Below, one piece after another: positions 8,406 through 16,166 of a stretch of 64,000 bases of DNA. Under the pieces are notes generated by a model that was not told the origin of the DNA, made no database searches, and saw only the letters and a program-made list of their open reading frames with translations. How positions within the stretch are numbered: the first letter of the stretch is position 1; each line of letters opens with the position of its first letter. A program made the position numbers and the translations under genes. Source of the DNA: Alteromonadaceae bacterium M269 (GTDB lineage: Bacteria > Pseudomonadota > Gammaproteobacteria > Enterobacterales > Alteromonadaceae); contig SMNZ01000004.1 in assembly GCA_004353515.1 (NCBI GenBank), forward strand, positions 62,001 to 126,000, in the 5' to 3' direction.

Positions 8406-9013
8406 TTTTACTGCAACTATCTGCTGGGCAAGGTCCAAGAGAGTGCTCAAGAGCAATCGCATTGGCGACTCAAACATTCTTGAAGGATTGCAACAAAAGG
8501 AAGATTGAAGCCACCTTAATTGAACAAGTGCTGGATAACTCTCCCGACTGTTACAAATCGGTGTTAATTGAAATCAAAGGAAGCAAAGCTAAATTAATCG
8601 CCGATGAATGGAATGGTGTCATGCAATGGGTTTGTCAAAGCCCTTTCAGGCCAAGCCACAAACGCAAAAACTGGTTCTTTAGTGGACAAGTATTTGAAGT
8701 TAACGAGGCTGAGTTTACTGACGAAATAAGCTATCAAACATGTCGAGCATCAGGTGCTGGCGGACAACATGTGAACACGACAGATTCCGCTGTTCAGGCA
8801 ACACATTTAGCAAGTGGCATCTCAGTGCGAATTGAAAGCGAGCGTAGCCAACACGCAAACAAACGCCTAGCTAAAGCACTAATCATGCAAAAGTTAGCTG
8901 AGAAAAAGAGCGAGCAAATAGCTCAGCAGGACAAGGCGCGTTGGTCCCAGCATTGGGACTTAGAACGAGGGAATCCAAAACGTAAATTCAAAGGGACTAA
9001 GTTTACATCTTAG
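8402..9013 (+). CDS. prfH: Peptide chain release factor homologue PrfH
   Basis: 203 residues from the ATG at 8402. I prefer it to a GTG nine bases upstream because AAGGAG lies 9 bases before, it makes the ATGA overlap with rtcB2, and the product then begins [12 protein letters not shown] as PrfH proteins do. The class-1 release factor GGQ motif is intact (GAGGQHVN, residues 118-122) and followed by the usual basic helix ([12 protein letters not shown]). There is no stop-codon-recognition domain, as in PrfH generally. Known role of the family: release of nascent peptide from ribosomes damaged at the decoding centre, freeing the 30S subunit for RtcB2 repair. The C-terminus is rich in lysine and arginine ([10 protein letters not shown]), suited to the exit from the ribosome. 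Confidence 0.93.
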   Translation: MILLQLSAGQGPRECSRAIALATQTFLKDCNKRKIEATLIEQVLDNSPDCYKSVLIEIKGSKAKLIADEWNGVMQWVCQSPFRPSHKRKNWFFSGQVFEVNEAEFTDEISYQTCRASGAGGQHVNTTDSAVQATHLASGISVRIESERSQHANKRLAKALIMQKLAEKKSEQIAQQDKARWSQHWDLERGNPKRKFKGTKFTS

Positions 9014-9140
9014 TCTCAACACAAAGAGGACAAAACAATGTAATTCCAACAAGGACTTAATGCAGGTGTATTTACTGAACTTCGATTCAATAGATGCTCC
9101 TGCAACAAACAAAACTTTAAATGGAATAGGAATTATAAAG

Positions 9141-9773
9141 ATGAAATACAAATATCCACGAACACCACATTTACCATGGTCTCCAGGAGCAACCAGTGAC
9201 GACGTTTGTCATGATAATATTCAGATGTTTTCCGGTAAAAATATCGTCATTACAGAAAAAATGGATGGCGAGAACACCTCTATTTATTGCGACAGCATAC
9301 ATGCAAGATCAATAGACAGTCGTTTTCATCCATCTAGAACCTGGGTGAAGTCCTTGCAAGCAAAGATTGGCTACCGAATACCCGAAGGCTGGAGGATTTG
9401 TGGCGAAAACCTTTACGCTAGGCACTCCATCGCCTACGAAAACTTGCCCGACTATTTTATAGGGTTCTCTGTCTGGAATAGCGAAAACCATTGCTTAAGC
9501 TGGCATAAGACAAAAAATTGGCTACGTCAGTTTGATATCCCAACACCCAAAGAAATCTATAGAGGTAAATGGGACGAATCAGTGGTTAAGTCAATTATAA
9601 TAGACACATCAAAAGTTGAAGGATTCGTTGTGCGACTTGAAGATGGGTTTAGTTATAAGGAATTTAAAAACTCTGTAGCCAAATGGGTTAGGAAGAATCA
9701 TGTGTCTACAGACAAGCACTGGATGCATCAAGCAGTCATAACCAATGGGTTAGGAGAAAGCGGCGATGAATAA
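9141..9773 (+). CDS. ATP-dependent RNA ligase (Rnl-type nucleotidyltransferase)
   Basis: 210 residues of a minimal covalent nucleotidyltransferase. The motifs stand in order: I, EKMDGEN (Lys40, site of AMP attachment); III, GENLYARHS and FIGFSVW; IV, VEGFVVRLE; V, YKEFKNSVAKWVRKN. This family seals 3'-OH/5'-phosphate RNA ends, the reverse polarity to RtcB. The start at 9141 gives the family-like opening MKYKYPRTPHLPWSPG with AGGAA 8 bases before it. An in-frame ATG at 9060 also has AAGGA before it and would add 27 residues. The frame overlaps the next gene by 8 bases, so ligase and HD-Pnk are translationally coupled: an end-healing and sealing pair. Confidence 0.85.
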   Translation: MKYKYPRTPHLPWSPGATSDDVCHDNIQMFSGKNIVITEKMDGENTSIYCDSIHARSIDSRFHPSRTWVKSLQAKIGYRIPEGWRICGENLYARHSIAYENLPDYFIGFSVWNSENHCLSWHKTKNWLRQFDIPTPKEIYRGKWDESVVKSIIIDTSKVEGFVVRLEDGFSYKEFKNSVAKWVRKNHVSTDKHWMHQAVITNGLGESGDE

Positions 9774-11055
9774 TTTAACGAATTGGCTTTCAACACTTTC
9801 ACAAGATAGCAAGCCAACATTTGAAGAATGTAAAACTTACCTTGCTCAGCATTTGCCTTTATTAAATGAATTTGTAAGAACTGAGCAAGATGATATTTGG
9901 CACGCCGAAGGCAATGTTGCTATTCATACCGATATGGTCCTACAAGAACTATATAAGGTACTCGATAGTGACGCTCCACATATAACAGGGGAAAGACGCC
10001 AAGCGCTGGTATTAGGCGCTCTACTCCACGATATAGCGAAGCCCTTAACAACTCGTCGAAAAGTATTGAACGAGAAAGAACGAATAGTTGCGCCAAGACA
10101 CGAAGAGCAAGGTCGTAGTTACCTCGCGTTAAGGCTTTGTGAACTTCCTTTGTCGCACACATGCATCGATTCAGTTTTGGGGCTTGTTGGGTATCATCAC
10201 TTACCCAAGCTTCTAGTGATTAAGAACCAAGATAAATCGGAATATCTAAGACTTGCCGGTAACGCAGATACAGAACTACTCTACTGGCTTGAAGTTGCGG
10301 ATATGAAGGGTAGGATTTGTCCTGATTTAGAAAATCAGCTGAGTTACCTCCAAGAGTATCGAATGTTCTGTGAAGAATATGGCATTTGGGAGGCTAAAGA
10401 CATGTATAAGCTCATTCCAAAAGCCATACAAGTTAAAGAGAACACCATATCTCAAATTTATTTGAACAACTTAGCCGTTGATCAAATACTCAGGCGAGAA
10501 ATTACGGTTCCAGAAGAAGCTGTCGCAAAAACTTATGCGTATGCGGAACGTTACTCAAATTTTGTGATTATGTGCGGTATTAGTGGAAGCGGAAAAAGCC
10601 ATTGGATTAAAAACAATTTAGCTGACTTTACTCTCATCTCATTGGATGAAATCAGAGAAGAAATCAACGGCTCTAGAGAGAATCAAAAGAGCCGAGGACA
10701 AGTGCTTCAAATAGCCAAAGATAGGCTCAAATTTTGTTTGGCGAAAAAACAAAATGTTGTTTGGGATGCAACTAATTTGCGTAAAGACTTTCGAGACACA
10801 CTATGTACTTTAGGGCGAAACTATCATGCATTGATTACTTTAGTGGCTTTTCAACAACCAATTACAAGTATTAGAAAAGGCAACACAAACCGTCAACATG
10901 CAATACCTGAAGACATATTAGATAAGCAAATATCTAATTTTCAATGGCCTGAATTTGGGGAAGCACAACGCATGATTGTAGTAGGAGAGAAAGGGAAAGT
11001 TTTATCTTACCAAGGGAGTTTCAATTTCGAAGGAAACGAGATGCAATTACAGTAA
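9766..11055 (+). CDS. HD-Pnk: HD-domain 2',3'-phosphoesterase fused to polynucleotide 5'-kinase
   Basis: 429 residues in two domains. The N-terminal HD domain (about 45-190) carries its metal ligands: IHTDMV, LLHDIAKPL, PRHEEQGRS, VGYHHLPKLL. The C-terminal P-loop kinase (about 265-425) has Walker A GISGSGKS (from residue 271), SLDEIREEI and VVWDATNLRKDFR, typical of polynucleotide kinases acting on 5'-OH ends. The same fusion, known as HD-Pnk, removes 2',3'-cyclic phosphate or 3'-phosphate and phosphorylates the 5' end. That converts toxin-made breaks into substrates for the RNA ligase encoded just upstream. This gives a second repair route beside the RtcB enzymes. AGGAG precedes the start. 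Confidence 0.88.
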   Translation: MNNLTNWLSTLSQDSKPTFEECKTYLAQHLPLLNEFVRTEQDDIWHAEGNVAIHTDMVLQELYKVLDSDAPHITGERRQALVLGALLHDIAKPLTTRRKVLNEKERIVAPRHEEQGRSYLALRLCELPLSHTCIDSVLGLVGYHHLPKLLVIKNQDKSEYLRLAGNADTELLYWLEVADMKGRICPDLENQLSYLQEYRMFCEEYGIWEAKDMYKLIPKAIQVKENTISQIYLNNLAVDQILRREITVPEEAVAKTYAYAERYSNFVIMCGISGSGKSHWIKNNLADFTLISLDEIREEINGSRENQKSRGQVLQIAKDRLKFCLAKKQNVVWDATNLRKDFRDTLCTLGRNYHALITLVAFQQPITSIRKGNTNRQHAIPEDILDKQISNFQWPEFGEAQRMIVVGEKGKVLSYQGSFNFEGNEMQLQ

Positions 11056-11063
11056 TTCAACCA

Positions 11064-11091
11064 TTGACTGTTTAACAAAAAAGCCTATGAT
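11064..11091 (+). promoter_or_regulatory. Candidate sigma70 promoter before the second leader peptide
   Basis: TTGACT (11064-11069), 16-base spacer, TATGAT (11086-11091), only nine bases after the HD-Pnk stop. It would start a transcript near 11098 carrying the leader peptide, the switch-like RNA, the RbfA-like gene and rtcB. It is closer to consensus than the promoter of the first cassette. Confidence 0.55.
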
Positions 11092-11129
11092 CAGCTTTCT
11101 TCAAAACTTAATTAACGAAGGGGGCTGAT

Positions 11130-11186
11130 ATGTATTCCATTGCAACAACATCGATTCAATTAAACTGCCTCCAAACAGTTAAGTAA
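11130..11186 (+). CDS. Putative 18-residue leader peptide upstream of the RbfA-like gene
   Basis: Small frame MYSIATTSIQLNCLQTVK ending at TAA 11184-11186, with the strong ribosome binding site GAAGGGGG ahead of its ATG. Its stop codon overlaps the first copy of an anti-Shine-Dalgarno element (11186-11195), which links its translation to access to the next gene's start. The sequence is unrelated to the 13-residue leader at 7097, but the layout is the same. Not a known family; coding status is inferred from the ribosome binding site and placement. Confidence 0.45.
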   Translation: MYSIATTSIQLNCLQTVK

Positions 11187-11299
11187 TCTCTGCGTAAATC
11201 GAGCACTTTTTGACTGATTAGAGGCTATCTAAAGCTTTTAATTAGCGTCGGCCAGTTCCAATTTAAATAGAACCTAAACTCTGCGTCCGACGCGGAGAT
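11186..11299 (+). promoter_or_regulatory. Switch-like leader RNA that can hide the ribosome binding site of the RbfA-like gene
   Basis: The RbfA-like gene's GGAG (11294-11297) lies in the right arm of a hairpin, CTCTGCG (11279-11285) / CGCGGAG (11291-11297), loop TCCGA. An earlier near-copy of the left arm, ATCTCTGCGT (11186-11195), can pair over 10 bases with ACGCGGAGAT (11290-11299), one pair being G-U. A third segment, GCGTCGG (11245-11251), is a perfect complement of CCGACGC (11287-11293). These three pairings compete for the same bases. This indicates a conformational switch rather than a single static fold; it was read by eye and no folding energy was computed. Confidence 0.55.
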
Positions 11300-11303
11300 A
11301 TCG

Positions 11304-11675
11304 ATGAATTCATCAAAAAATTTACTATCGTGCTGCGCCTCTATTTGTGAGGGCGATGGCATTTCACCTCGTCATGAAAAAGAGAGAGGAAATAAAGGTA
11401 AAACGGACAATAAGCGCTTATGCAGGCAAGTTCATAAAATCGTTAGGATGGCAATTGTAGAGTTAGGTTTGGAAGGATGGGATATAGCCCATGTGACCTC
11501 CCATCAAAATGGCACTTCAATGCTGTTATGTATGGAGCCTATTGGTAGTACCCAATCGGATAAAATCGATAACCTGTTAGCTTGGTTTAAGCAACATCAA
11601 GGTGCACTTAGAGCGATCATAGCTCATGGCATTCATCGCAAGCATGTACCAACTTTACAAATCACATTTAACTAG
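11304..11675 (+). CDS. RbfA-like small ribosome-binding protein linked to RtcB
   Basis: 123 residues. After a variable basic N-terminus the protein follows the RbfA (KH-type) pattern: a first helix with KRLCRQVHKIVRMAIVEL, a strand-helix core DIAHVTSHQNGTSMLLCMEP, and the characteristic end GALRAIIAHGIHRKHVPTLQ. In housekeeping RbfA the matching end reads IR..L....RLR.VPELTF. RbfA binds the 30S subunit next to the decoding region and 16S ends. A paralogue fused in transcription to an RNA ligase therefore suggests a factor that brings the ligase to damaged 30S. Assignment is by motif pattern only. The next gene starts 9 bases after its stop. Confidence 0.6.
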   Translation: MNSSKNLLSCCASICEGDGISPRHEKERGNKGKTDNKRLCRQVHKIVRMAIVELGLEGWDIAHVTSHQNGTSMLLCMEPIGSTQSDKIDNLLAWFKQHQGALRAIIAHGIHRKHVPTLQITFN

Positions 11676-11684
11676 GGAAGGTTT

Positions 11685-12806
11685 ATGATTAAGAAAAAAG
11701 CAACATTCAAGCATTGGCTTAGTGAAAAAACAAGCAAGGAATTAGACGAACAAAGTAAAAAATTACTACATGCGAAAGATGTCAGGCATGTGCGCCTTAT
11801 GGCAGACGCACACCTAGCGAATGATGTCTGTGTAGGTTGCGTGTTGGCGACTAAAACACTCTTGTACCCTGCAGCGGTTGGGGGAGACATAGGTTGTGGC
11901 ATGTTAGCAGCGGAAGTTGACCTTAATTCAGATGATATCGACGCATCAACAGCAGAAAATATCTTTGCACATCTAAAAACAAACGTGCCGATTCAGGCAC
12001 AAAGGAAACCCCACTTTGTCGATAGCATAGGGAAATTATCATCAGATAAACTACGCCAAGTAGCTCAGCGTTCGGGTGGTTTGCAACTCGGAACACTGGG
12101 AAGGGGAAATCACTTTTTAGAGTTGCAACGTTGTCATACATCTAACCAAGTCTGGATTATGATCCACACAGGTTCTCGGTGTATGGGACCCGCTATCAGG
12201 GACTTCTATCTCACTCATGCTGAAGGACAATCAAAAGGGCTCGGGTATCTCGATTCAGAGACCGAACGTGGAGAGTCTTATTTAAATGATATGCAGTGGG
12301 CTCGACGTTACGCAGAAAGAAACCGATTACTGATACTTGAGCAATGTCAGCAACTCTTCCAGAAGTTCTTCTCAACAACAATAGATACAGCTCAAATGAT
12401 TCACTGTGACCACAATCATCTAGAACGAATTTCTATTGGCAGAGAACAACACTGGGTACATCGAAAAGGTGCATGTTCAGTAAAAGGTGGTGAATACGCC
12501 GTCATTCCAGGAAGTATGGGAAGTGACAGCTTTCACGTCAAAGGAAAAGGCAATGCTGACTCTTTATACTCTAGCTCCCACGGAGCAGGGAGGCAGATGA
12601 GCCGAAAGATGGCATCTCGAAGTATTACGACTAATCATTTGAAGGAGCAATTAAAAAGCACTTTCTACCAACCCGAAAAATTAGCAAAACTGACCGAAGA
12701 AGCTCCTAGCAGCTATAAAAATATAGACAACGTCATGGCGCAACAACGCAAACTAGTGACCGCAGTGAGAAGACTGTCACCAATCTTAAGTTATAAGGGA
12801 GTATAA
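11685..12806 (+). CDS. rtcB: RtcB-family RNA ligase paired with the RbfA-like protein
   Basis: 373 residues, a second distinct RtcB paralogue. Motifs: GGDIGCGM (Cys about 71), GTLGRGNHFLEL, MIHTGSRCMG, CDHNHLERIS, VIPGSMGSDSF and the guanylated histidine in SSHGAGRQMS (about His299). All ligands expected for a working Mn/GTP-dependent ligase are present. It is shorter at the N-terminus than canonical RtcB and clearly differs from both other copies in the window. It follows the RbfA-like gene by 9 bases and is the last gene of the plus-strand repair run; a hairpin terminator follows. The target RNA is unknown; the partner suggests rRNA. Confidence 0.9.
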   Translation: MIKKKATFKHWLSEKTSKELDEQSKKLLHAKDVRHVRLMADAHLANDVCVGCVLATKTLLYPAAVGGDIGCGMLAAEVDLNSDDIDASTAENIFAHLKTNVPIQAQRKPHFVDSIGKLSSDKLRQVAQRSGGLQLGTLGRGNHFLELQRCHTSNQVWIMIHTGSRCMGPAIRDFYLTHAEGQSKGLGYLDSETERGESYLNDMQWARRYAERNRLLILEQCQQLFQKFFSTTIDTAQMIHCDHNHLERISIGREQHWVHRKGACSVKGGEYAVIPGSMGSDSFHVKGKGNADSLYSSSHGAGRQMSRKMASRSITTNHLKEQLKSTFYQPEKLAKLTEEAPSSYKNIDNVMAQQRKLVTAVRRLSPILSYKGV

Positions 12807-12816
12807 GCCTAACTAC

Positions 12817-12840
12817 TAGCACCTCATTAGTGGGGTGCTA
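12817..12840. terminator. Bidirectional hairpin between convergent genes
   Basis: TAGCACC (12817-12823) pairs with GGTGCTA (12834-12840), 10-base loop, between the convergent rtcB and aminopropyltransferase genes. The right arm includes the latter's stop codon. There is no long T-run, so termination strength is uncertain. Confidence 0.5.
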
Positions 12841-14379
12841 ATATCCATAAGTTCGCCAACCTTCGAGGTAATAACTGAGTAAAACAGGTTTATCAAGCAT
12901 GTTAACTTCTGCTGTGTCTGACATTTGATCACTACCGAATACGCGCATTGAACTTAACATAGCGTCGTTCAGATACCTGACATCACTCAACGCTCTTTTA
13001 AACTCAAAAGGTACTGAAGATTGTTTGGCCATTACGAACCCCCAGTCACCAAAAGATGGGATATCAGCGTGATAAGGCACAACAGCGCCAAAGCCAGCGG
13101 CTTTAACGGTGTTGGTGATACTCCAGAAAGCTTCCTTTGCATAATAGGGACTAGTAGCTTGTGTCACCATTAACCCATTGATGCTTAAGTTGCCTTTCAT
13201 CATTTGATAAAACTGCTTAGAGTACAAACGGCTGAGAGAAAGATTATTGGGATCGGGTAAATCACTAATAATTAAATCGAAGCGTTCCTCATTTTCCTTT
13301 AAGAACCGAAAGGCATCCGTGAAGATTATCTCGACTTTGTTGTCCTCTAAGCTGCCTTGGTTTAACTGCGACAAATAAGGATTACTTTTAGCTAGTTCAA
13401 CAACGTTTTTATCAAGATCAACTAATACAATTTCTTCAACTTCATCGTATTTAAGTAACTCCCTAATTGCTAGACCGTCCCCAGCTCCAAGCAATAATAC
13501 TCGCTTGATGGGCGTCTCCATATGAACAAGAGGAAATACGACTAAGGATTCATGATAACGATGTTCATCAGTGGAAGAGAATTGAATATTGCCATCTAAG
13601 TAAAGACGAATATCGTCCTTATATTTAGTCAAAATAATCTTCTGATAAGGTGTTTGCTCCGCATGAATAATACGGCCGGAGTAAAGAGATTGATCCCACT
13701 TTTCCAATACCTGATGCGCAAATATCAGTGCACTTAATAATATGGCAAGAACAACTAAAAACAGGGTTGTTGCATTGCCCTTTTTTTTTGCGAGCTTTGC
13801 CGAAAATATATTAATAAGCACAGCGACAATAGACAGATTAATCAGTCCAAGAACAAGAGACGATTGGTAGTTCCCAAGCACTGGTAAAAGGAAAAACGGA
13901 AAAGCTAAAGTTGCTATTAAGGCTCCCGCATAATCAAAGGAAAGGATGTTGGCAATATTAAACTTTAGAGATTGAAACGACTCCATCAGCCTCGTTAGGA
14001 ACGGAATCTCTAGGCCTATCAGGAATCCAACACTTATCGTTAGTGCAACATAAGTTGGGACAAACAATCCTTCTACTGAGTAACTCAGGTAAAGCAGAGG
14101 GATACTCAAGCCACCCAATAATCCCAAAGCCGCTTCAACAACAATAAAGGTGTAGAGAATATCCTTATCAATATACTTAGAAACGAACGATCCTATCCCC
14201 ATTGCAGCCATGTACAAGCCAATGGTGACAGAGAAGTACTGAACACTATTCCCAAGAAAATATGAAACCGTTGTTGCAATCAACAACTCATAAACGATGG
14301 AACAAAGCCCAGCCACAAAAGCAGCGTATATTAAGGTAAAGGTTTGCCTTTTGTCGGCTGTAGCTTCCGCACTATCCAT
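12838..14379 (-). CDS. Membrane-bound polyamine aminopropyltransferase (SpeE-like)
   Basis: 513 residues: about seven membrane helices in residues 15-225 (TLIYAAFVAGLCSIVYELLI onwards), then a spermidine-synthase methyltransferase-like fold. The aminopropyltransferase motifs are YQKIILTKY, QFSSTDEHRYHE, VLLLGAGDGLAIRELL (dcSAM binding), VLVDLDKNVV and ISDLPDP (catalytic Asp region). It transfers aminopropyl from decarboxylated AdoMet to an amine acceptor; that donor is made by SpeD at the head of the same operon. Integral-membrane SpeE forms are known but poorly studied, and the acceptor is unknown. The start overlaps the upstream stop. Confidence 0.85.
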   Translation of the reverse strand: MDSAEATADKRQTFTLIYAAFVAGLCSIVYELLIATTVSYFLGNSVQYFSVTIGLYMAAMGIGSFVSKYIDKDILYTFIVVEAALGLLGGLSIPLLYLSYSVEGLFVPTYVALTISVGFLIGLEIPFLTRLMESFQSLKFNIANILSFDYAGALIATLAFPFFLLPVLGNYQSSLVLGLINLSIVAVLINIFSAKLAKKKGNATTLFLVVLAILLSALIFAHQVLEKWDQSLYSGRIIHAEQTPYQKIILTKYKDDIRLYLDGNIQFSSTDEHRYHESLVVFPLVHMETPIKRVLLLGAGDGLAIRELLKYDEVEEIVLVDLDKNVVELAKSNPYLSQLNQGSLEDNKVEIIFTDAFRFLKENEERFDLIISDLPDPNNLSLSRLYSKQFYQMMKGNLSINGLMVTQATSPYYAKEAFWSITNTVKAAGFGAVVPYHADIPSFGDWGFVMAKQSSVPFEFKRALSDVRYLNDAMLSSMRVFGSDQMSDTAEVNMLDKPVLLSYYLEGWRTYGY

Positions 14380-14612
14380 TACTTACCTTGACCTGGGCCA
14401 CCACCACGATTTTTGGTGCCACTGACGCTACCACTACGCGTACTTTTCTCGTAATAATAATTGGTGTCATTGAAATACCAAAAGCTTGGCTCGTGATAAT
14501 CGCTACCAAAGCTGACGTATCCATAACCGTTAGCCGCTACAGGAAGCAATAAAGTGTATAACAGCCCGATAACCACACTAATATAAATGATGGCTTTACT
14601 CGTTTTTTTCAT
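14379..14612 (-). CDS. Small membrane or secreted Gly/Tyr-rich protein in polyamine operon
   Basis: 77 residues from the ATG at 14612, which has GGAGG seven bases before it (a frame-extended start at 14645 lacks one). The N-terminal hydrophobic segment (AIIYISVVIGLLYTLLLPVAANG) may be a signal peptide. It is followed by a Tyr-rich stretch (SFWYFNDTNYYYEKST) and a Gly-rich tail ending RGGGPGQGK. The frame overlaps the gene before (by 17 bases) and the one after. Not recognised; conservation of this short frame beside speE-like genes would confirm it. Confidence 0.55.
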   Translation of the reverse strand: MKKTSKAIIYISVVIGLLYTLLLPVAANGYGYVSFGSDYHEPSFWYFNDTNYYYEKSTRSGSVSGTKNRGGGPGQGK

Positions 14613-15264
14613 TAAGCGCCTCCAAGGTCTTGCGGAAAATGCCATACTTTATTTCAACCAAAATAAGGCCGATTACGAAACAGAGCATACCTAACCAAAA
14701 GTGAGGTAAATCACTGCCTTTCCTCTTGAGTAATGTCACCTTAAGTGTTTTAGGATGTACACTACGTTTTGATTCGACGATAAAGTTCAGGTAATAGAAA
14801 CCAGTTACTGGAAAGGTTATCTTAGTTTCAAAGTCTCGCTTAGCTTCGCTCCATTTCCCGTCAGAATCTCGCCCGCTTTCTCGCCAGAGCTCTTGTCCAA
14901 ACGAATAAAGATATTCTTCATTCCCGTCCAGTAATTCTACTTCGACAAAGGTCCAATGATTATCAGGTAAACTCCCTTTGACTTTCACTTCAAAGACTTC
15001 GCCAGGCTTTTCTACAATAATAGGACCAATTTGATAAGGTGGTCTTTCTTCCTTCCCTTCTCTTGTTACCAAGGTTTCTATTTTGGGAACCGGATTAACA
15101 CTATACTTATCGCGCTTTACAATCATGTTGAAATGGAGTGAAAGCAAAAAGCCCAAACCTCCCCATATCATCAGAGCAATACCTATAACGCCCCAATTCA
15201 AAGTATCTTCCTGCACTTTTTTCATTCGCATCCTTGTTCCTGTTTTCGTACTTCTTCCTGCCAT
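14596..15264 (-). CDS. Membrane protein of unknown function in polyamine operon
   Basis: 222 residues with one membrane helix near each end (WGVIGIALMIWGGLGFLLSL and FWLGMLCFVIGLILVEI). Between them is a soluble beta-rich domain of about 130 residues (GPIIVEKPGEVFEVKV, KITFPVTGFYYLNFIVES) that should lie outside the cytoplasm. I do not recognise the family. It stands 14 bases after the DUF350 gene and overlaps the next small gene, so it is part of the speD-DUF350-aminopropyltransferase operon, and its job is probably tied to that membrane complex. Confidence 0.65.
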   Translation of the reverse strand: MAGRSTKTGTRMRMKKVQEDTLNWGVIGIALMIWGGLGFLLSLHFNMIVKRDKYSVNPVPKIETLVTREGKEERPPYQIGPIIVEKPGEVFEVKVKGSLPDNHWTFVEVELLDGNEEYLYSFGQELWRESGRDSDGKWSEAKRDFETKITFPVTGFYYLNFIVESKRSVHPKTLKVTLLKRKGSDLPHFWLGMLCFVIGLILVEIKYGIFRKTLEALNEKNE

Positions 15265-15278
15265 AGCTTGGGTAACCT

Positions 15279-16127
15279 TTACACCAAGTGTATCAGTACA
15301 GCAGAGAAGCTAATGGCACAAATAGCTTCCAACAGGCCCGCACCAAGGTTTTTATCAAACTGAATCTCCTTCCTCAGGCTTTTACCCGGGATGACCAGAC
15401 GATCAATGAGTATTAACAATATTGGTAAGCAAATAAAAGCAATGACAACGGTTACAACGAACGACAGCAAATCTTGTTGCCAATCAGTAAAGTCACCGGA
15501 AACACCATTCATGATAATCAACCCTAAACCTATAATGGTTCCAGAAAATCCAATTGCAGCAGCAATGTTCTTGTTCTCGAGTTCAGCATGTATGTCATAA
15601 GGGGTGATTGCATTATATAAGATTGTAAATAAGGCTAAAGTCACTTGTCCTAGAACGAAGAAAACAGCGAACGAAACAAGGCTTCCTTCTCCGGTTATGG
15701 CTCCGGCCGCAATAAAACCTGTCGCTAAATAAACGGCAAACTGTACTGCCCCTACTCCTAAATCATGCTCTTGCGTGAGCTTTTCGATATTACAGAAAGC
15801 TTTCAAAATAAATTTGTCGTTAATCCAGCGAGACAAATTAAGCAATAAAATACCAGCAGCGCTATAACCACCTACAGCCATTAAGTCACTTTTAAGGCCA
15901 GTTGAAGGCCCCGCCAAGAGTGCTGCGAATATCACAGTAACTCCGAGATAATAACCAGACATCGTCATAGCAACCGCTAGGTTATCTTTTTCGGCAAGCT
16001 CTTCATTAATACTGTATGAGGTAAACAAATCTTTCGCCCATTTAGCTAATAAGAATAAAAAGGCGTACAAAACAATAAAAGATACGATTGTTAATATGTT
16101 TTCAGGAAGTATGTTGGTAAATTCCAT
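15279..16127 (-). CDS. DUF350 (YjfL-type) membrane protein, duplicated
   Basis: 282 residues, almost entirely membrane helices (about eight). Two related halves are visible: AEKDNLAVAMTMSGYYLGV in the first and ELENKNIAAAIGFSGTIIGL in the second, each followed by Gly-rich helices. This is the internal duplication of the DUF350/YjfL family. The function of the family is not established; its members recur beside SpeD and aminopropyltransferase genes, as here, so a channel or transporter linked to polyamine modification is a fair guess. Located 39 bases after speD. Confidence 0.8.
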   Translation of the reverse strand: MEFTNILPENILTIVSFIVLYAFLFLLAKWAKDLFTSYSINEELAEKDNLAVAMTMSGYYLGVTVIFAALLAGPSTGLKSDLMAVGGYSAAGILLLNLSRWINDKFILKAFCNIEKLTQEHDLGVGAVQFAVYLATGFIAAGAITGEGSLVSFAVFFVLGQVTLALFTILYNAITPYDIHAELENKNIAAAIGFSGTIIGLGLIIMNGVSGDFTDWQQDLLSFVVTVVIAFICLPILLILIDRLVIPGKSLRKEIQFDKNLGAGLLEAICAISFSAVLIHLV

Positions 16128-16166
16128 ATAGAAATCCAGTTTTATAGTTTTTTAAAATCTGCTGCA

